From Pediococcus claussenii ATCC BAA-344 (GTDB lineage: Bacteria; Bacillota; Bacilli; Lactobacillales; Lactobacillaceae), in assembly GCF_000237995.1 (NCBI RefSeq), contig NC_016605.1:434001-498000 (forward strand): a stretch of DNA of 64,000 nt. The letters run 5' to 3'. This document shows positions 19,680 to 29,313 of this stretch, piece after piece. Both the position numbers and the translations under genes were made by a program. Numbering within the stretch: position 1 is the stretch's first letter; the number at the start of each line of letters is the position of its first letter. The notes under the pieces are model-generated. The model did not search any database. It saw only the letters and a program-made list of their open reading frames with translations, and had not been told where the DNA came from.

Positions 19680-19876
19680 GTTTGTCCCTTAACTATTTTT
19701 AAAATGAGAATTAGTTTAATTTTAATAAAACTCGATTATTAAAAACTGTATTCATATAAATTACTTATATTATTCATAATTTATCCCTGAATATTAATCT
19801 AATCTTCACAGTGTCACAGTATAATTATCCATATTAAGTACAAATGTAATATTTTACGAGAAAGGAAATGTGATCT

Positions 19877-20854
19877 ATGACAAAGAAGCCCTTAATTTCA
19901 GTGATTTTACCCGTTTATAATGCTAAAAAAACGCTGAAAAAATGTATTGAAAGCATCCTTGGACAAAAATATTCGAATTTTGAACTAATTATTGTTGATG
20001 ATGGTTCGACGGACGTTTCGGATGTTATTTGTGACGGATATAGGTTTCATCCTAAGGTTCGGGTTTTTCATAGAAGAAGACAGGGAGAAGCATCTGCAAG
20101 AAATTTTGGGCTGACAAAGGCTAATGGCGATTATATTTCTATTTTAGATAACCATGATTGGATAGCCCCCGAAATGCTATCTGAAATGCAGTCTGCAATA
20201 AGAGATACTGGGTCGCAAATTGCAGTTGTTGGAAGATATTTAACTGGGGATCATGAATCGATCTTGATGGATCAATTTACAGATAATAAAGCTATATTAG
20301 ATAACAAAATGGCTTTGCGTGAGTTGCTATTGGAAAGGAGATTAGATTCATTAGTGGGGGATAAGTTATTTGCTTCCAAACTATTTAATGAATTTAGATT
20401 TCCTACAGGACGTTCACACATTGATATTGGATCGACGTATAAACTGTTAGCAAGAGCAAATCGGATTACTCACATTGGGGATCCACTGTATTATCGCAAA
20501 CGTGAAGAGTCAGATTTAAATTCACCAATGGGTCAAAGAAATTTAGATTTACTACTCTTTTCACAAGATATAGTGGGCTTTATCAAGAAGAATTTTCCCT
20601 ACTTAGAGAGTGAAGCGCGATATTTGTATTATCACAATCTAAAAAACTATAGAGCTCAGTTGTCACAATACGGTGCTGAAGATTCTTATACAAACTTTTG
20701 GATTAAAACTTATTTTAAACGTTCTTTTTTATCGGCAATGTTAAACAGATATTTTTCCCTTAGTGAGAAAGCTACGATGGTTCTTGCACGTGTAGGAGCG
20801 TATAGGTTAGCAAGGCCTAGTGTGGACTATTATTCAGTTAATTCGCGAAAATAA
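19877..20854 (+). CDS. Family 2 glycosyltransferase
   Basis: A 325-residue GT-A fold enzyme of the EpsJ/WcaA type. It begins ISVILPVYNAKKTLKKCIESIL and has the nucleotide-binding DDGSTD motif. The usual metal-binding DxD region reads ILDNHDWI instead of the common VDSDDWI, so the metal site is somewhat unusual. No membrane anchor is obvious. It stands alone between adhE and nagB; the substrate is unknown. ATG after GAAAGGAAATGTGATCT. Confidence 0.85.
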   Translation: MTKKPLISVILPVYNAKKTLKKCIESILGQKYSNFELIIVDDGSTDVSDVICDGYRFHPKVRVFHRRRQGEASARNFGLTKANGDYISILDNHDWIAPEMLSEMQSAIRDTGSQIAVVGRYLTGDHESILMDQFTDNKAILDNKMALRELLLERRLDSLVGDKLFASKLFNEFRFPTGRSHIDIGSTYKLLARANRITHIGDPLYYRKREESDLNSPMGQRNLDLLLFSQDIVGFIKKNFPYLESEARYLYYHNLKNYRAQLSQYGAEDSYTNFWIKTYFKRSFLSAMLNRYFSLSEKATMVLARVGAYRLARPSVDYYSVNSRK

Positions 20855-20877
20855 ATGTGAGTAAATGATGTTTTAGC

Positions 20878-20906
20878 TTGCAATTTGGTTTAGACCATTC
20901 TATAAT
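20878..20906 (+). promoter_or_regulatory. nagB promoter
   Basis: TTGCAA at 20878-20883, a 17-base spacer and TATAAT at 20901-20906, overlapped on both sides by dre-like operators. Confidence 0.7.
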
Positions 20907-20918
20907 TGGACTATACCA
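20886..20918 (+). promoter_or_regulatory. Two dre-like operators (probable NagR/GntR-family sites)
   Basis: TGGTTTAGACCA at 20886-20897 and TGGACTATACCA at 20907-20918 both fit the TGGTNTANACCA-type dre sites bound by NagR/DasR regulators. They bracket the -10, so binding would block the promoter until amino-sugar phosphates accumulate. No nagR gene is in the window. Confidence 0.7.
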
Positions 20919-20939
20919 AAACATAAAGGAGATTTCGTC

Positions 20940-21653
20940 ATGAAAGTTATCGTTGTTAAAAGTGATGTAGAAGGCGGAAAAGAAGGATACAACGTTTTCG
21001 CAGAAGAAAAGAAAAATGGTGCAAAGACATTTGGTTTGGCAACTGGTAGTACACCAGTTACAACTTACAAAGAAATCGTTGCAAGTGATTTAGACTTTAC
21101 AGATTCAGTATCTGTAAACTTGGACGAATATGTTGGAATGTCAGCCGATAACGAACAAAGTTATAACTATTTCATGAAGTCACACTTGTTTGATTACAAG
21201 CCATTCAAGACTTCATATTTACCAAACGGTTTGGCTGAAGATTCTGATGCAGAAGTTAAACGTTACGACAAAGTAATCGATGACAATCCAATTGATTTAC
21301 AGATTCTTGGAATTGGTCGTAATGGGCACATTGGTTTTAACGAACCAGGTACACCACGCGATATTACTACTCACAAAGTTCCTTTGACTCAATCAACAAT
21401 CGACGCTAACGCACGTTTCTTCGAACATGAAGAAGATGTTCCAAAGTTCGCTTATTCAATGGGTCTTGCTTCAATTATGAAGAGTAAGCACATTTTGCTC
21501 GAAGCATTTGGAGAAGACAAAGCAGATGCTGTTAAGGGCATGATTGAAGGACCTGATACTGTTGACTTACCAGCAAGTATTTTACAAAATCATCCGAACG
21601 TAACAGTTATCATTGATGAAGCTGCTGCAAGTAAGCTTGAAGGTAAATACTAA
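20940..21653 (+). CDS. nagB: Glucosamine-6-phosphate deaminase
   Basis: A 237-residue enzyme that converts glucosamine 6-phosphate to fructose 6-phosphate and ammonia, linking amino sugars to glycolysis. Family marks are [41 protein letters not shown] and the late [10 protein letters not shown]. The length is that of the short Gram-positive form without the hexosamine allosteric extension. AAAGGAGATTTCGTC-ATG start. Regulated by the dre-like pair over its promoter. Confidence 0.95.
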   Translation: MKVIVVKSDVEGGKEGYNVFAEEKKNGAKTFGLATGSTPVTTYKEIVASDLDFTDSVSVNLDEYVGMSADNEQSYNYFMKSHLFDYKPFKTSYLPNGLAEDSDAEVKRYDKVIDDNPIDLQILGIGRNGHIGFNEPGTPRDITTHKVPLTQSTIDANARFFEHEEDVPKFAYSMGLASIMKSKHILLEAFGEDKADAVKGMIEGPDTVDLPASILQNHPNVTVIIDEAAASKLEGKY

Positions 21654-21655
21654 AA

Positions 21656-21687
21656 TTAATTAATTAATTAATTAATTGATTAATTAA
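21656..21687 (+). repeat. TTAA tetranucleotide tract
   Basis: Five or more TTAA units followed by an interrupted copy (TTGATTAATTAA), directly after the nagB stop. A simple sequence repeat that could vary in length by slippage. Confidence 0.8.
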
Positions 21688-21689
21688 GA

Positions 21690-21725
21690 CAGAATTCTGA
21701 GCAATTGCTTGGAATTCTTTTTTTG
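21690..21725 (+). terminator. nagB terminator
   Basis: AGAATTC and GAATTCT form a stem around a GC-poor loop and are followed by seven Ts. Confidence 0.65.
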
Positions 21726-21874
21726 TGGAATTAAGTTTCGAAGGTGTGTTACTTCAGTTTACTCTGAGTCTTTGTACTGATTAACCACCTGCATTTGAAA
21801 AATAACCTCTTATACAAAAAATATTTACTTAGTTTGTTTCTTGTGGAAAACTATTATCTGAAAGGAACGTAGAT

Positions 21875-22327
21875 ATGAAATTTCGAATTGTTACTGATGA
21901 TCAACTTGATGAAACTGAAATAATAATCAAATCTGCAAATCCAGATGACGTGGAAGTTCGACGATTGAAGCAAATTATACAAAAGGCAATCAATGAACCG
22001 TTACAGTTAATAGTATTTCAAAATGATATTCAAATTTTTTTAAATGCTGACGAAGTATTGTTTTTTGAAACAGATGGCCGACAGGTCCAAGCCCACACTG
22101 AAAATGCCGTTTACCAAAGTGGCAACAGATTGTACGAGTTAGAAGAAATATTAACATCCAATTTTATTAGGGTGTCAAAGTCGGCAATTTTAAATGTTGA
22201 TCGAATTTATTCAGTTGATCATTCTGTTTCAAGTAATTTGGTGCATTTTGGAAATTCAAATAAGCAGGTCTACGTCTCTCGTAGATATTACAAAAAATTA
22301 AAGGAAGTTTTGGAAGAAAAGAGGTAA
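21875..22327 (+). CDS. LytTR-domain DNA-binding regulator
   Basis: A 150-residue protein with a C-terminal LytTR domain (about residues 45-148): LNADEVLFFETDGRQVQAHT, then FIRVSKSAILNVDRI and VYVSRRYYKKLKEVL. It lacks a receiver domain, so it is a stand-alone regulator. Such proteins often sit next to, and control, a small membrane protein gene; here that is the LiaF-like gene 5 bases downstream. ATG after GAAAGGAACGTAGAT. Confidence 0.85.
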   Translation: MKFRIVTDDQLDETEIIIKSANPDDVEVRRLKQIIQKAINEPLQLIVFQNDIQIFLNADEVLFFETDGRQVQAHTENAVYQSGNRLYELEEILTSNFIRVSKSAILNVDRIYSVDHSVSSNLVHFGNSNKQVYVSRRYYKKLKEVLEEKR

Positions 22328-22332
22328 GTGTA

Positions 22333-23064
22333 GTGCATAGAAGAAGCAGTAGGTGGTTTTGGGGATTGTTTTTTGTGATTGGTGCAGTATTACTTGGTGC
22401 AAGTAAAATGGGACTAATCGATTATCATTTTGGTATCTGGCAAGTTGTTGCTACTGTTTTTTTTGGCGGTATTTTTTTAAGAAGTTTATTATGGTTGGCT
22501 TTTCCGGGTATCTTTTTCTCCGCCGCCTTTTTAGCAATGATCTATGCCAAGCCATTGGGAATAGGGATACTCGTTCCGTGGACAGTATTAGGCATTGCAT
22601 TACTATTGACCATTGGATTTTCGATAATATTTGGACCATTTCGTTGGAAAAGGTACGGTAACGACTGGTCGCGGCATGGTCACGGATATCAACATAATTG
22701 GCATTATCAGCATTCAGGCAGTGATACGGACGAAGTTGTTAATATCGAAAATAAATTCGGTACAAATATTCGTTATGTACGCTCAACAAATTTAAAACAA
22801 ATCAATATTCAAAACACGATGGGCGAGACAAAGGTATATTTAGACCAAGTTAAAGTAAATGATTCAAATGAAGTTTTAATTAATGTTGACGTATCATTGG
22901 GTGGTATTGAATTGTATATTCCGAGTGATTGGAAAGTTGATGATGAAACTAACCTAGTCATGGGTACAATTGAAAAAGATGGTCCTCATGGTGGTGATAG
23001 TGTAGTAAAAGCCATTGTGCAGGGGCAGGTTAAAATGGGTGGAATAAAAGTGGTTTATGGATAA
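22333..23064 (+). CDS. LiaF-like membrane protein
   Basis: A 243-residue protein with about four membrane helices in residues 8-100, then a histidine-rich linker (GHGYQHNWHYQH) and a C-terminal beta-rich domain from about 135. The domain resembles the cell-wall-active antibiotic response region of LiaF/VraT proteins. It may sense or modulate envelope stress, but this is inferred. GTG start at 22333 with GAGG 8 bases upstream, inside the end of the LytTR gene, so translation is coupled. Confidence 0.75.
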   Translation: MHRRSSRWFWGLFFVIGAVLLGASKMGLIDYHFGIWQVVATVFFGGIFLRSLLWLAFPGIFFSAAFLAMIYAKPLGIGILVPWTVLGIALLLTIGFSIIFGPFRWKRYGNDWSRHGHGYQHNWHYQHSGSDTDEVVNIENKFGTNIRYVRSTNLKQINIQNTMGETKVYLDQVKVNDSNEVLINVDVSLGGIELYIPSDWKVDDETNLVMGTIEKDGPHGGDSVVKAIVQGQVKMGGIKVVYG

Positions 23065-23130
23065 AATAAGAAGAAGGTTATTCCTATACCCTTGAGGTTG
23101 TGAAGCGGTGTTTAATTTAGTTATTTTCAT

Positions 23131-23159
23131 TTGATGTGAAATGAGAACAGTGTTATAAC
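23131..23159 (+). promoter_or_regulatory. Promoter of the small 23238 gene
   Basis: TTGATG at 23131-23136, 17 bases, TATAAC at 23154-23159. Confidence 0.45.
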
Positions 23160-23237
23160 AAAGCCGTGGGGCGGACTAAAATATATAGAACCACGCAACT
23201 AATCATTGCGATAACCCATTTTTTTGGAGGCATTATT

Positions 23238-23453
23238 ATGGCAAATGTATTAAAATTAGAACTTCTCGATAAGGCGGTTAACGAGGTTTTTGATTGGAGT
23301 GATGATTCAACACCATTACGTGACGCAATGTGGAACCATACGATGGATGCTAACGGGCGTGATACATTAAAAACGACTGCTGAGGCAAAAAAATGGGAAG
23401 GAATGTCCGCTGATGAGTTAAAAACAACTGCTGAAGCGATGCTAAAAAGTTAG
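23238..23453 (+). CDS. Small acidic protein, unknown
   Basis: A 71-residue soluble protein (MANVLKLELLDKAVNEVFDW...) rich in acidic residues and alanine. I do not recognise a family. The start is well supported by TTTTTGGAGG seven bases before the ATG; a longer in-frame reading from 23166 has no ribosome site. It has its own promoter and terminator. Confidence 0.7.
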   Translation: MANVLKLELLDKAVNEVFDWSDDSTPLRDAMWNHTMDANGRDTLKTTAEAKKWEGMSADELKTTAEAMLKS

Positions 23454-23476
23454 TTCAATAAATTTGTGCTTAGTGT

Positions 23477-23524
23477 ATAACCTTGATTAATTTCATTCTG
23501 AAATTGGTCCGGGTTATTTATTTT
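23477..23524 (+). terminator. Terminator after the small acidic protein gene
   Basis: ATAACC pairs with GGGTTAT outside an inner stem AATTTCA/TGAAATT, followed by a T-rich tail. Confidence 0.6.
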
Positions 23525-23615
23525 GTTCTGAAATTAAATTTAAGACTTAGTTATAGGCCAAACTTATTAAAATTTTTTGATGAGTAATGAAACAGTATGA
23601 ATTTAATTTTAGATA

Positions 23616-23636
23616 TTGTCACTTACCTAGTGACAA
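23616..23636 (+). promoter_or_regulatory. Inverted repeat, probable MtlR operator
   Basis: TTGTCAC at 23616-23622 and GTGACAA at 23630-23636 form a perfect inverted repeat with a 7-base centre (TTACCTA). The TTGTCA/TGACAA arms match known Bacillus-type MtlR activator sites, and mtlR is in this operon. Confidence 0.65.
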
Positions 23637-23655
23637 AGAGTGTTTTAGTTTTTAT

Positions 23656-23669
23656 TGAAAACGCTTACT
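23656..23669 (+). promoter_or_regulatory. cre site upstream of mtlA
   Basis: TGAAAACGCTTACT matches TGNAANCGNTNNCA except for the last base. It suggests CcpA repression of the mannitol operon by glucose. Confidence 0.65.
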
Positions 23670-23715
23670 TCAAGATGTACGATTACTCATGTTGAAAGGG
23701 AAAGGAGATTTAGAT

Positions 23716-25551
23716 ATGCAAAATACTATTTCCGCTGACAAAAAAGTTGAAGCAAAACCGAAAAAGTCAGTCAAAGCACGTATGCAGAAATTTGGTAGTT
23801 TTTTAAGTGGTATGGTAATGCCTAATATTGGGGCGTTTATTGCTTGGGGACTTATTACTGCCATTTTTATTCCAGGAGGATGGTTTCCAAATGCTGGCTT
23901 AGCAAAGCTTGTTACACCAATGGTTACTTATTTACTTCCACTCATGATTGGATACACCGGTGGTGAAATTGTCGATGGACATCGTGGAGGCGTAGTAGGT
24001 GCCATCGCAACAATGGGTGTCATTGTTGGTACCACTATTCCAATGTTTATCGGTGCTATGGTAATGGGGCCACTTGGAGGATATTTAATTAAAAAGTGGG
24101 ATGATGCAGTTCAACCACATATCCACCAAGGATTTGAAATGTTGGTTAACAACTTTGCCGCAGGAATCTTAGGAATGATTTTAGCAATTTTAGGATTCTT
24201 CATTATGGGTCCAGTTGTTTCTGTGGCCAGTGAAGCAATGGGACATGCTGTTAATGCAATCATTGCAGTTCACTTGTTACCATTAGCCAATGTATTTATT
24301 GAGCCAGCCAAAGTTCTGTTTTTAAATAACGCAATTAATCAAGGTATTTTAACTCCATTGGGAATTCAGGCTGCAGCTCATGCTGGGAAGTCAATTCTGT
24401 TCTTGCTTGAACCAGATCCAGGTCCAGGCCTTGGGTTACTCTTGGCATTTTCTTTCTTTGGAAAGGGTACCGCAAAGGCATCAGCACCAAGTGCAATCAT
24501 TATTCAGTTCTTTGGTGGTATTCATGAAATTTACTTCCCATATGTATTGATGAAACCTTCACTATTTCTTGCAGTAATTGCAGGTGGGGTAACGGGTACA
24601 ACAACGTTTTCAATTTTGGGAGCCGGTTTAAAAGCAACACCATCGCCAGGTTCAATTATTTCGATTTTGCTAATGTCACCCAAATCAATTACTAACTATA
24701 TAGCATTGCTACTGGGTGTAACTTTAGCGGCTGCTGCTTCATTCATTGTTGCGTCAATTATTCTTCGTCGTGATAAAACACCAGATATTGAAACAGATGA
24801 TCTGGAAGCAGCAACTGCGCAGATGAAACAAATGAAGAATGGTGATGTTTCTGAAGCAACGCAGGAGAACATCGATAATGCTCGTAACGTGGTCGCTAAT
24901 TATGACAATGTTAACAAGATCATTTTTGCTTGTGATGCTGGAATGGGATCATCAGCAATGGGTGCTTCATTATTAAGAGATAAGGTAAAAAAAGCTGGAA
25001 TTGACATGTCAGTTACTAATACAGCTATTAATAATTTAAAAGATGAACCAGGTTTATTAGTTGTTACACAAGATGAGCTTGCAGAACGTGCTGCACAAAA
25101 GGCTCCGAATGCAATGAGAATTTCCGTAGATAACTTTTTGAGCAGTCCTAAGTATGACAGTATCGTACTTAACTTAAAAGCACGTGATCAAATGGATCCA
25201 GAGCCTGTTAAAGCGCAAGAGACTTCAGAGCAAAAGAAAGATCAAGTTAAGAAGGTTCAGATGGATTTGGCGGGCGTTAAAGAAATTACATTCCTGCGCG
25301 ATGATGATAAGGTCGGAACAGCTACAATGGCAACGTCTTTGATGAAAGATCGTGTGAAAAAGGCCGGTTTAAATTTAGATGTTAAAAGTCTAGGAATTGA
25401 TAAGGTTGAGGATTCTGCAGACAATCTTGTTATTGTAACTCCGGAAGCTGCAAAGAATTTGAAGATTCGATATACGAATATTAAAGTGTTTGCAACCAAG
25501 GATCTATTGAATTCTCCAGATTATACTGGTATGTTGAATACGTTGAAATAA
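23716..25551 (+). CDS. mtlA: Mannitol-specific PTS enzyme IICB with a second IIB-like domain
   Basis: A 611-residue permease that imports mannitol and phosphorylates it to mannitol 1-phosphate. The IIC domain spans about residues 20-350 and includes the sugar-binding GGIHEIYFPYV. The IIB domain starts near 400 with the phosphorylated Cys406 in FACDAGMGSSAMG. A linker rich in Glu/Gln/Lys leads to a second IIB-like domain (about 523-611) that keeps the fold pattern (LMKDRVKKAG, NLVIVTPEAAKNL) but has Arg528 where the cysteine should be. Start ATG 23716 after AAAGGAGATTTAGAT. Confidence 0.93.
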   Translation: MQNTISADKKVEAKPKKSVKARMQKFGSFLSGMVMPNIGAFIAWGLITAIFIPGGWFPNAGLAKLVTPMVTYLLPLMIGYTGGEIVDGHRGGVVGAIATMGVIVGTTIPMFIGAMVMGPLGGYLIKKWDDAVQPHIHQGFEMLVNNFAAGILGMILAILGFFIMGPVVSVASEAMGHAVNAIIAVHLLPLANVFIEPAKVLFLNNAINQGILTPLGIQAAAHAGKSILFLLEPDPGPGLGLLLAFSFFGKGTAKASAPSAIIIQFFGGIHEIYFPYVLMKPSLFLAVIAGGVTGTTTFSILGAGLKATPSPGSIISILLMSPKSITNYIALLLGVTLAAAASFIVASIILRRDKTPDIETDDLEAATAQMKQMKNGDVSEATQENIDNARNVVANYDNVNKIIFACDAGMGSSAMGASLLRDKVKKAGIDMSVTNTAINNLKDEPGLLVVTQDELAERAAQKAPNAMRISVDNFLSSPKYDSIVLNLKARDQMDPEPVKAQETSEQKKDQVKKVQMDLAGVKEITFLRDDDKVGTATMATSLMKDRVKKAGLNLDVKSLGIDKVEDSADNLVIVTPEAAKNLKIRYTNIKVFATKDLLNSPDYTGMLNTLK

Positions 25552-25586
25552 CGGCAATGTAACCGATTTAATGTGGAGGAATCAAG

Positions 25587-27641
25587 ATGAAATTTACTGA
25601 TCGAGAATTAAATCTTTTAAACTTATTGATAATGAATCCAACTGGTTTGAAAATGAATGAGTTGGAAAGAGAGCTCGGCATCAGTAAACGAACAATCTTC
25701 CGTGTTTTTTCAGATATTGAACCTGAATTAGCAAGTTATACAGTAAAAATAAATAATTCAGATCAAAAGTATTTGTTGATGGGGAATGGAAAAAGTCTTG
25801 ACACACTTGGAACAGAAGTACGACTTGAGAAAAGTACTATCCAAGATTTTACAATTCAACAACGTCAAAATGCGATTGCTGTGCAGCTTTTATTAGCTAA
25901 CGAGCCAATCAAAATGCAAAGTTTTGCCTTAGATTTTCATACTAGCAATGCGACAATTAGTAAAGATATCAACGCATTAGAAAATGTTTTTTCTGATTAT
26001 AATGTGAATTTAAATCGATTGAAGTCTAAAGGAATAAGCGTTGAAGGAAAAGAATTTGATGTACGAAACTTAGCAGTCTCAATTGTGGATTCAGAAGTGA
26101 ATACGTACGAATTCTTCAAGGTGTTAGCTTCTGAAAATTCTTTAGCAGAAAGTCAATCAGTTACAAAGTTTTTTATCAGAATCTTGGGTAGTGCGGTTAT
26201 TCGAAAAAGCTACAAAAGTATTAGGGCGTATCAGAAAACATATTTTAAAAACTTATCAGATAATTCCTTGCAAAGACTAGTAATAATTCTGGCTGTTATG
26301 CTAAGAAGACTTGAAGAAAAACAATTAATTCAGGAATTGCCACCATTTAACCACGAAAGTGTTCTTAAAGATCAGCGAAAAACATTGGATATATTTTTAA
26401 AATTTGATAGTTCGATTAAACAAGAGATTTCGGGGTTAGAAGTAAATTATTTTACGCTACAAATGCAGTCGATTGACAATGATTACGAGAATGATGCTGA
26501 TTTTGAAAAGTATGATTTGAAACTCTCACTTAAAGTAAAACAATTAATTAAAATGGTAAGTGAAAAATTCAATTGGCGTTTTTTAGAGGATGAAGAGCTT
26601 TATCAAGATTTGATGTTGATTATGAATAACTCCTCTGTAACAGAAACACGTGAGGTTCAAAAAAATATTGAAGAAAGCATCGAAGTACAAAATTTGAGGA
26701 GTACGGTTCGCGATTCCATTCAAGACAGTATGAATGTTACAAAGCTATCAGGTTGGCAAATGGAAGCGATTACAAACACTTTTATTACAGCATTTTCAAT
26801 TGGAGTACTAACCAGGTCTTTATCAGTTTTGGTTGTTTGTCCAAATGGGATTGTAACTGCTCAGATTATAAGGAATCAATTGCTTCAAAAGATTCCCGAA
26901 GTTGGGAAGATCAAGGTTGCTAGAACTTCTAGTTTGGAAAAGATGGATTTCGATCAATACGACTTAATATTATCAACAATTGATCTACCGGGATTTCCGA
27001 TTGAATATCGAAAGGTAAGTCCATTGTTACTGAACGAGGACATCGAATCGTTGGAGCGGTTTATCCGAACACAGTTAGTACATCGTAAAAATGACGTGAA
27101 ACATGAATTAGAGAGAAACGAAAATGTATCATTTGAACAGTTTGCTAGTGATGTTGTTCGGAGTAGAAATTTACTTAACGCGGTTCGTATTGTCGAGGTG
27201 AACAACATTGGCAAATCAATAGCTGAGATATTGATGATGATTGTTGGTGGACTTAGCAAAGAGATTGTAAGTGATACAAATGAAGTTGTTGGTAAATTAT
27301 TACATCGTTTAGCGCAAAGCCCGGTTGGAATTCCTAATTCTGAATTGGGATTGATTCATACGACAAGCAAGTATGTTGAAAATAATTTTTGCTCAATTTA
27401 TCAGCTACAAGATCCAATTGAATTTCAAGCTATTGGTGGAGAAAAAATTAATTTAAAGCGAATTGTTCTATTGCTTGGAAAGTTTGAAATGACGGGTCTG
27501 GAGAATCAAATCATTTCTAGTATAAGTACGACGGTTATTGAAAGTGATTCTAATATAAAGACGTTTGAACAAGGAAATCAAACGGAAATACGACAAACGA
27601 TTGGAAGTAAATTTGTACAAATATTAAAAAGTGAAGGCTAG
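25587..27641 (+). CDS. mtlR: Mannitol operon activator MtlR
   Basis: A 684-residue PTS-controlled transcription activator. Two N-terminal helix-turn-helix regions (about residues 5-55 and 90-145) bind DNA. Two PRD domains follow (about 180-290 and 300-405) and are the targets of HPr phosphorylation. A IIB(Gat)-like domain with the cysteine of VVVCPNG lies near 415-500, and a IIA-like domain fills the C-terminus. It would act at the inverted repeat at 23616-23636. ATG after GTGGAGGAATCAAG. Confidence 0.9.
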   Translation: MKFTDRELNLLNLLIMNPTGLKMNELERELGISKRTIFRVFSDIEPELASYTVKINNSDQKYLLMGNGKSLDTLGTEVRLEKSTIQDFTIQQRQNAIAVQLLLANEPIKMQSFALDFHTSNATISKDINALENVFSDYNVNLNRLKSKGISVEGKEFDVRNLAVSIVDSEVNTYEFFKVLASENSLAESQSVTKFFIRILGSAVIRKSYKSIRAYQKTYFKNLSDNSLQRLVIILAVMLRRLEEKQLIQELPPFNHESVLKDQRKTLDIFLKFDSSIKQEISGLEVNYFTLQMQSIDNDYENDADFEKYDLKLSLKVKQLIKMVSEKFNWRFLEDEELYQDLMLIMNNSSVTETREVQKNIEESIEVQNLRSTVRDSIQDSMNVTKLSGWQMEAITNTFITAFSIGVLTRSLSVLVVCPNGIVTAQIIRNQLLQKIPEVGKIKVARTSSLEKMDFDQYDLILSTIDLPGFPIEYRKVSPLLLNEDIESLERFIRTQLVHRKNDVKHELERNENVSFEQFASDVVRSRNLLNAVRIVEVNNIGKSIAEILMMIVGGLSKEIVSDTNEVVGKLLHRLAQSPVGIPNSELGLIHTTSKYVENNFCSIYQLQDPIEFQAIGGEKINLKRIVLLLGKFEMTGLENQIISSISTTVIESDSNIKTFEQGNQTEIRQTIGSKFVQILKSEG

Positions 27642-27649
27642 GTGATACC

Positions 27650-28096
27650 ATGCAGGCTTTAGAAGAAAATATGATTTTGCTGGATCAACATGTTGCGACC
27701 AAGGAAGAGGCAATTCGCTTAGCTGGTCAGTTATTAGTTGATGGAGGCTGTGCTGAACCTGAATATATTGAGTCAATGCAGGCAAGGAATCGTGATGTTT
27801 CAGTATATATGGGAAACTTCATTGCAATCCCACATGGAACAGATGACGGAAAGAGATTTATCAAGAAAACGGGTATTTCAATCGTTCAAGTACCGATGGG
27901 AGTTGATTTCAGCGGTGATGATGAACAGGATGAAAAATTGGTTACAGTTGTTTTTGGAATTGCTGGATTAAATGGTGAACATTTGGATATTTTGTCTAAG
28001 ATTGCGATTTTCTGTAGTGACATTAATAACGTTGTTAAATTAGCGGACGCACAGACAAAAGATGAAATTATTAGCTTATTGAAGAACGTGGATTAA
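27650..28096 (+). CDS. mtlF: Mannitol-specific PTS enzyme IIA
   Basis: A 148-residue cytoplasmic phosphocarrier that passes phosphate from HPr to the IIB domain of MtlA. The phosphorylated histidine is His62 in [11 protein letters not shown], preceded by the GNFIA motif. It lies 8 bases after mtlR and 25 before mtlD in the same operon. Confidence 0.95.
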   Translation: MQALEENMILLDQHVATKEEAIRLAGQLLVDGGCAEPEYIESMQARNRDVSVYMGNFIAIPHGTDDGKRFIKKTGISIVQVPMGVDFSGDDEQDEKLVTVVFGIAGLNGEHLDILSKIAIFCSDINNVVKLADAQTKDEIISLLKNVD

Positions 28097-28121
28097 AAAT
28101 TTTGGAAGGGAAGTAACTAAG

Positions 28122-29264
28122 ATGAATGATGTACACTTTGGAGCTGGAAATATTGGAAGAGGTTTTATCGGAGAAACTTTAGCAAAAAACGGATTTTCAA
28201 TAACTTTTGTTGATGTAAATGCTGAAATTATTGACGCAATTAATGAACGGGGAACATATCAAGTTGAGCTTGCAGCAGAGGGCCATGAGCAAATTAAAGT
28301 TGATGGGGTACAGGGAATTAATAATTCTACGGATCCTGATAAAGTTGTAAAAGCCATTGCTGAAACTGACTTAATAACAACGGCAATTGGTCCAAAGGTT
28401 CTAACGTTCATTGCTCCATTAATTGCTGATGGCATTAAGGCGCGCCAGCAAAATGGTAATACAACCAAACTAGATGTAATTGCTTGTGAAAATATGATTG
28501 GAGGCTCACAATTCTTAAAAGAAGAGGTATACAAACATCTTAGTGATGATGACAAGGCGTTTGCTGATGAAAATATTGGTTTTCCTAACGCTGCCGTTGA
28601 TCGTATTGTTCCCCTACAGAAACATGATGATCCATTATTTGTATCTGTAGAACCTTTTAAGGAATGGGTTGTTGACCAATCACAGATGAAAAATCCCACA
28701 ATTAAACTAGATGGCGTCGAGTACGCTGAGTCTCTTGATCCATTCATTGAACGTAAATTATTCTCAGTTAATACTGGACATGCAACTGTTGCATACACTG
28801 GTAAGTACTTTGGTTATGAAACAATTGGAGATGCTATTAAAGACGATAAAGTTCTTACACAGTTGAAGGGTGCTTTAGCAGAAACCGGCGATTTACTTAT
28901 TCATAAGTGGAACTTTGATCCCGAAACGCACAAGGCTTATCAAGAAAAAATAATTGCAAGATTCCAAAACCCATATATTTCTGACGATATTGCTCGTGTT
29001 GCTAGGACACCAATTCGTAAACTTGGTTATGATGAGCGTTTCATTCGTCCAATTCGTGAATTGAAGGAAAGAAAACTTGATTATAAGGTACTTTTGGATA
29101 CAGTTGGAATGGTTTTGCATTTTGATGAACCCAAAGATGAGGAGAGTCAGAAGTTGCAAGAAATGTTGAAAAATCAAACTGTTGAAGCTGTTGTAAGAGA
29201 TGTAACAAAGCTGAACGATGCGGAATTAGTAGACGCAATTGTGAAATCATACAAATCCAAGTAA
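28122..29264 (+). CDS. mtlD: Mannitol-1-phosphate 5-dehydrogenase
   Basis: A 380-residue NAD-dependent enzyme that oxidises mannitol 1-phosphate to fructose 6-phosphate, feeding glycolysis. The N-terminal Rossmann motif is [12 protein letters not shown]. Downstream marks are [19 protein letters not shown] and [17 protein letters not shown]. Full length for the family. Last gene of the mannitol operon; ATG after TTGGAAGGGAAGTAACTAAG. Confidence 0.95.
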   Translation: MNDVHFGAGNIGRGFIGETLAKNGFSITFVDVNAEIIDAINERGTYQVELAAEGHEQIKVDGVQGINNSTDPDKVVKAIAETDLITTAIGPKVLTFIAPLIADGIKARQQNGNTTKLDVIACENMIGGSQFLKEEVYKHLSDDDKAFADENIGFPNAAVDRIVPLQKHDDPLFVSVEPFKEWVVDQSQMKNPTIKLDGVEYAESLDPFIERKLFSVNTGHATVAYTGKYFGYETIGDAIKDDKVLTQLKGALAETGDLLIHKWNFDPETHKAYQEKIIARFQNPYISDDIARVARTPIRKLGYDERFIRPIRELKERKLDYKVLLDTVGMVLHFDEPKDEESQKLQEMLKNQTVEAVVRDVTKLNDAELVDAIVKSYKSK

Positions 29265-29313
29265 TAGGTTCAGGAATAGAGAGTAAAACAACCCGATTAG
29301 CTTGTGAGGATTG

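Noticed and set aside
23166-23237. Upstream extension of the small 71-residue gene
   Set aside because: It has no ribosome site, while the ATG at 23238 has TTTTTGGAGG.
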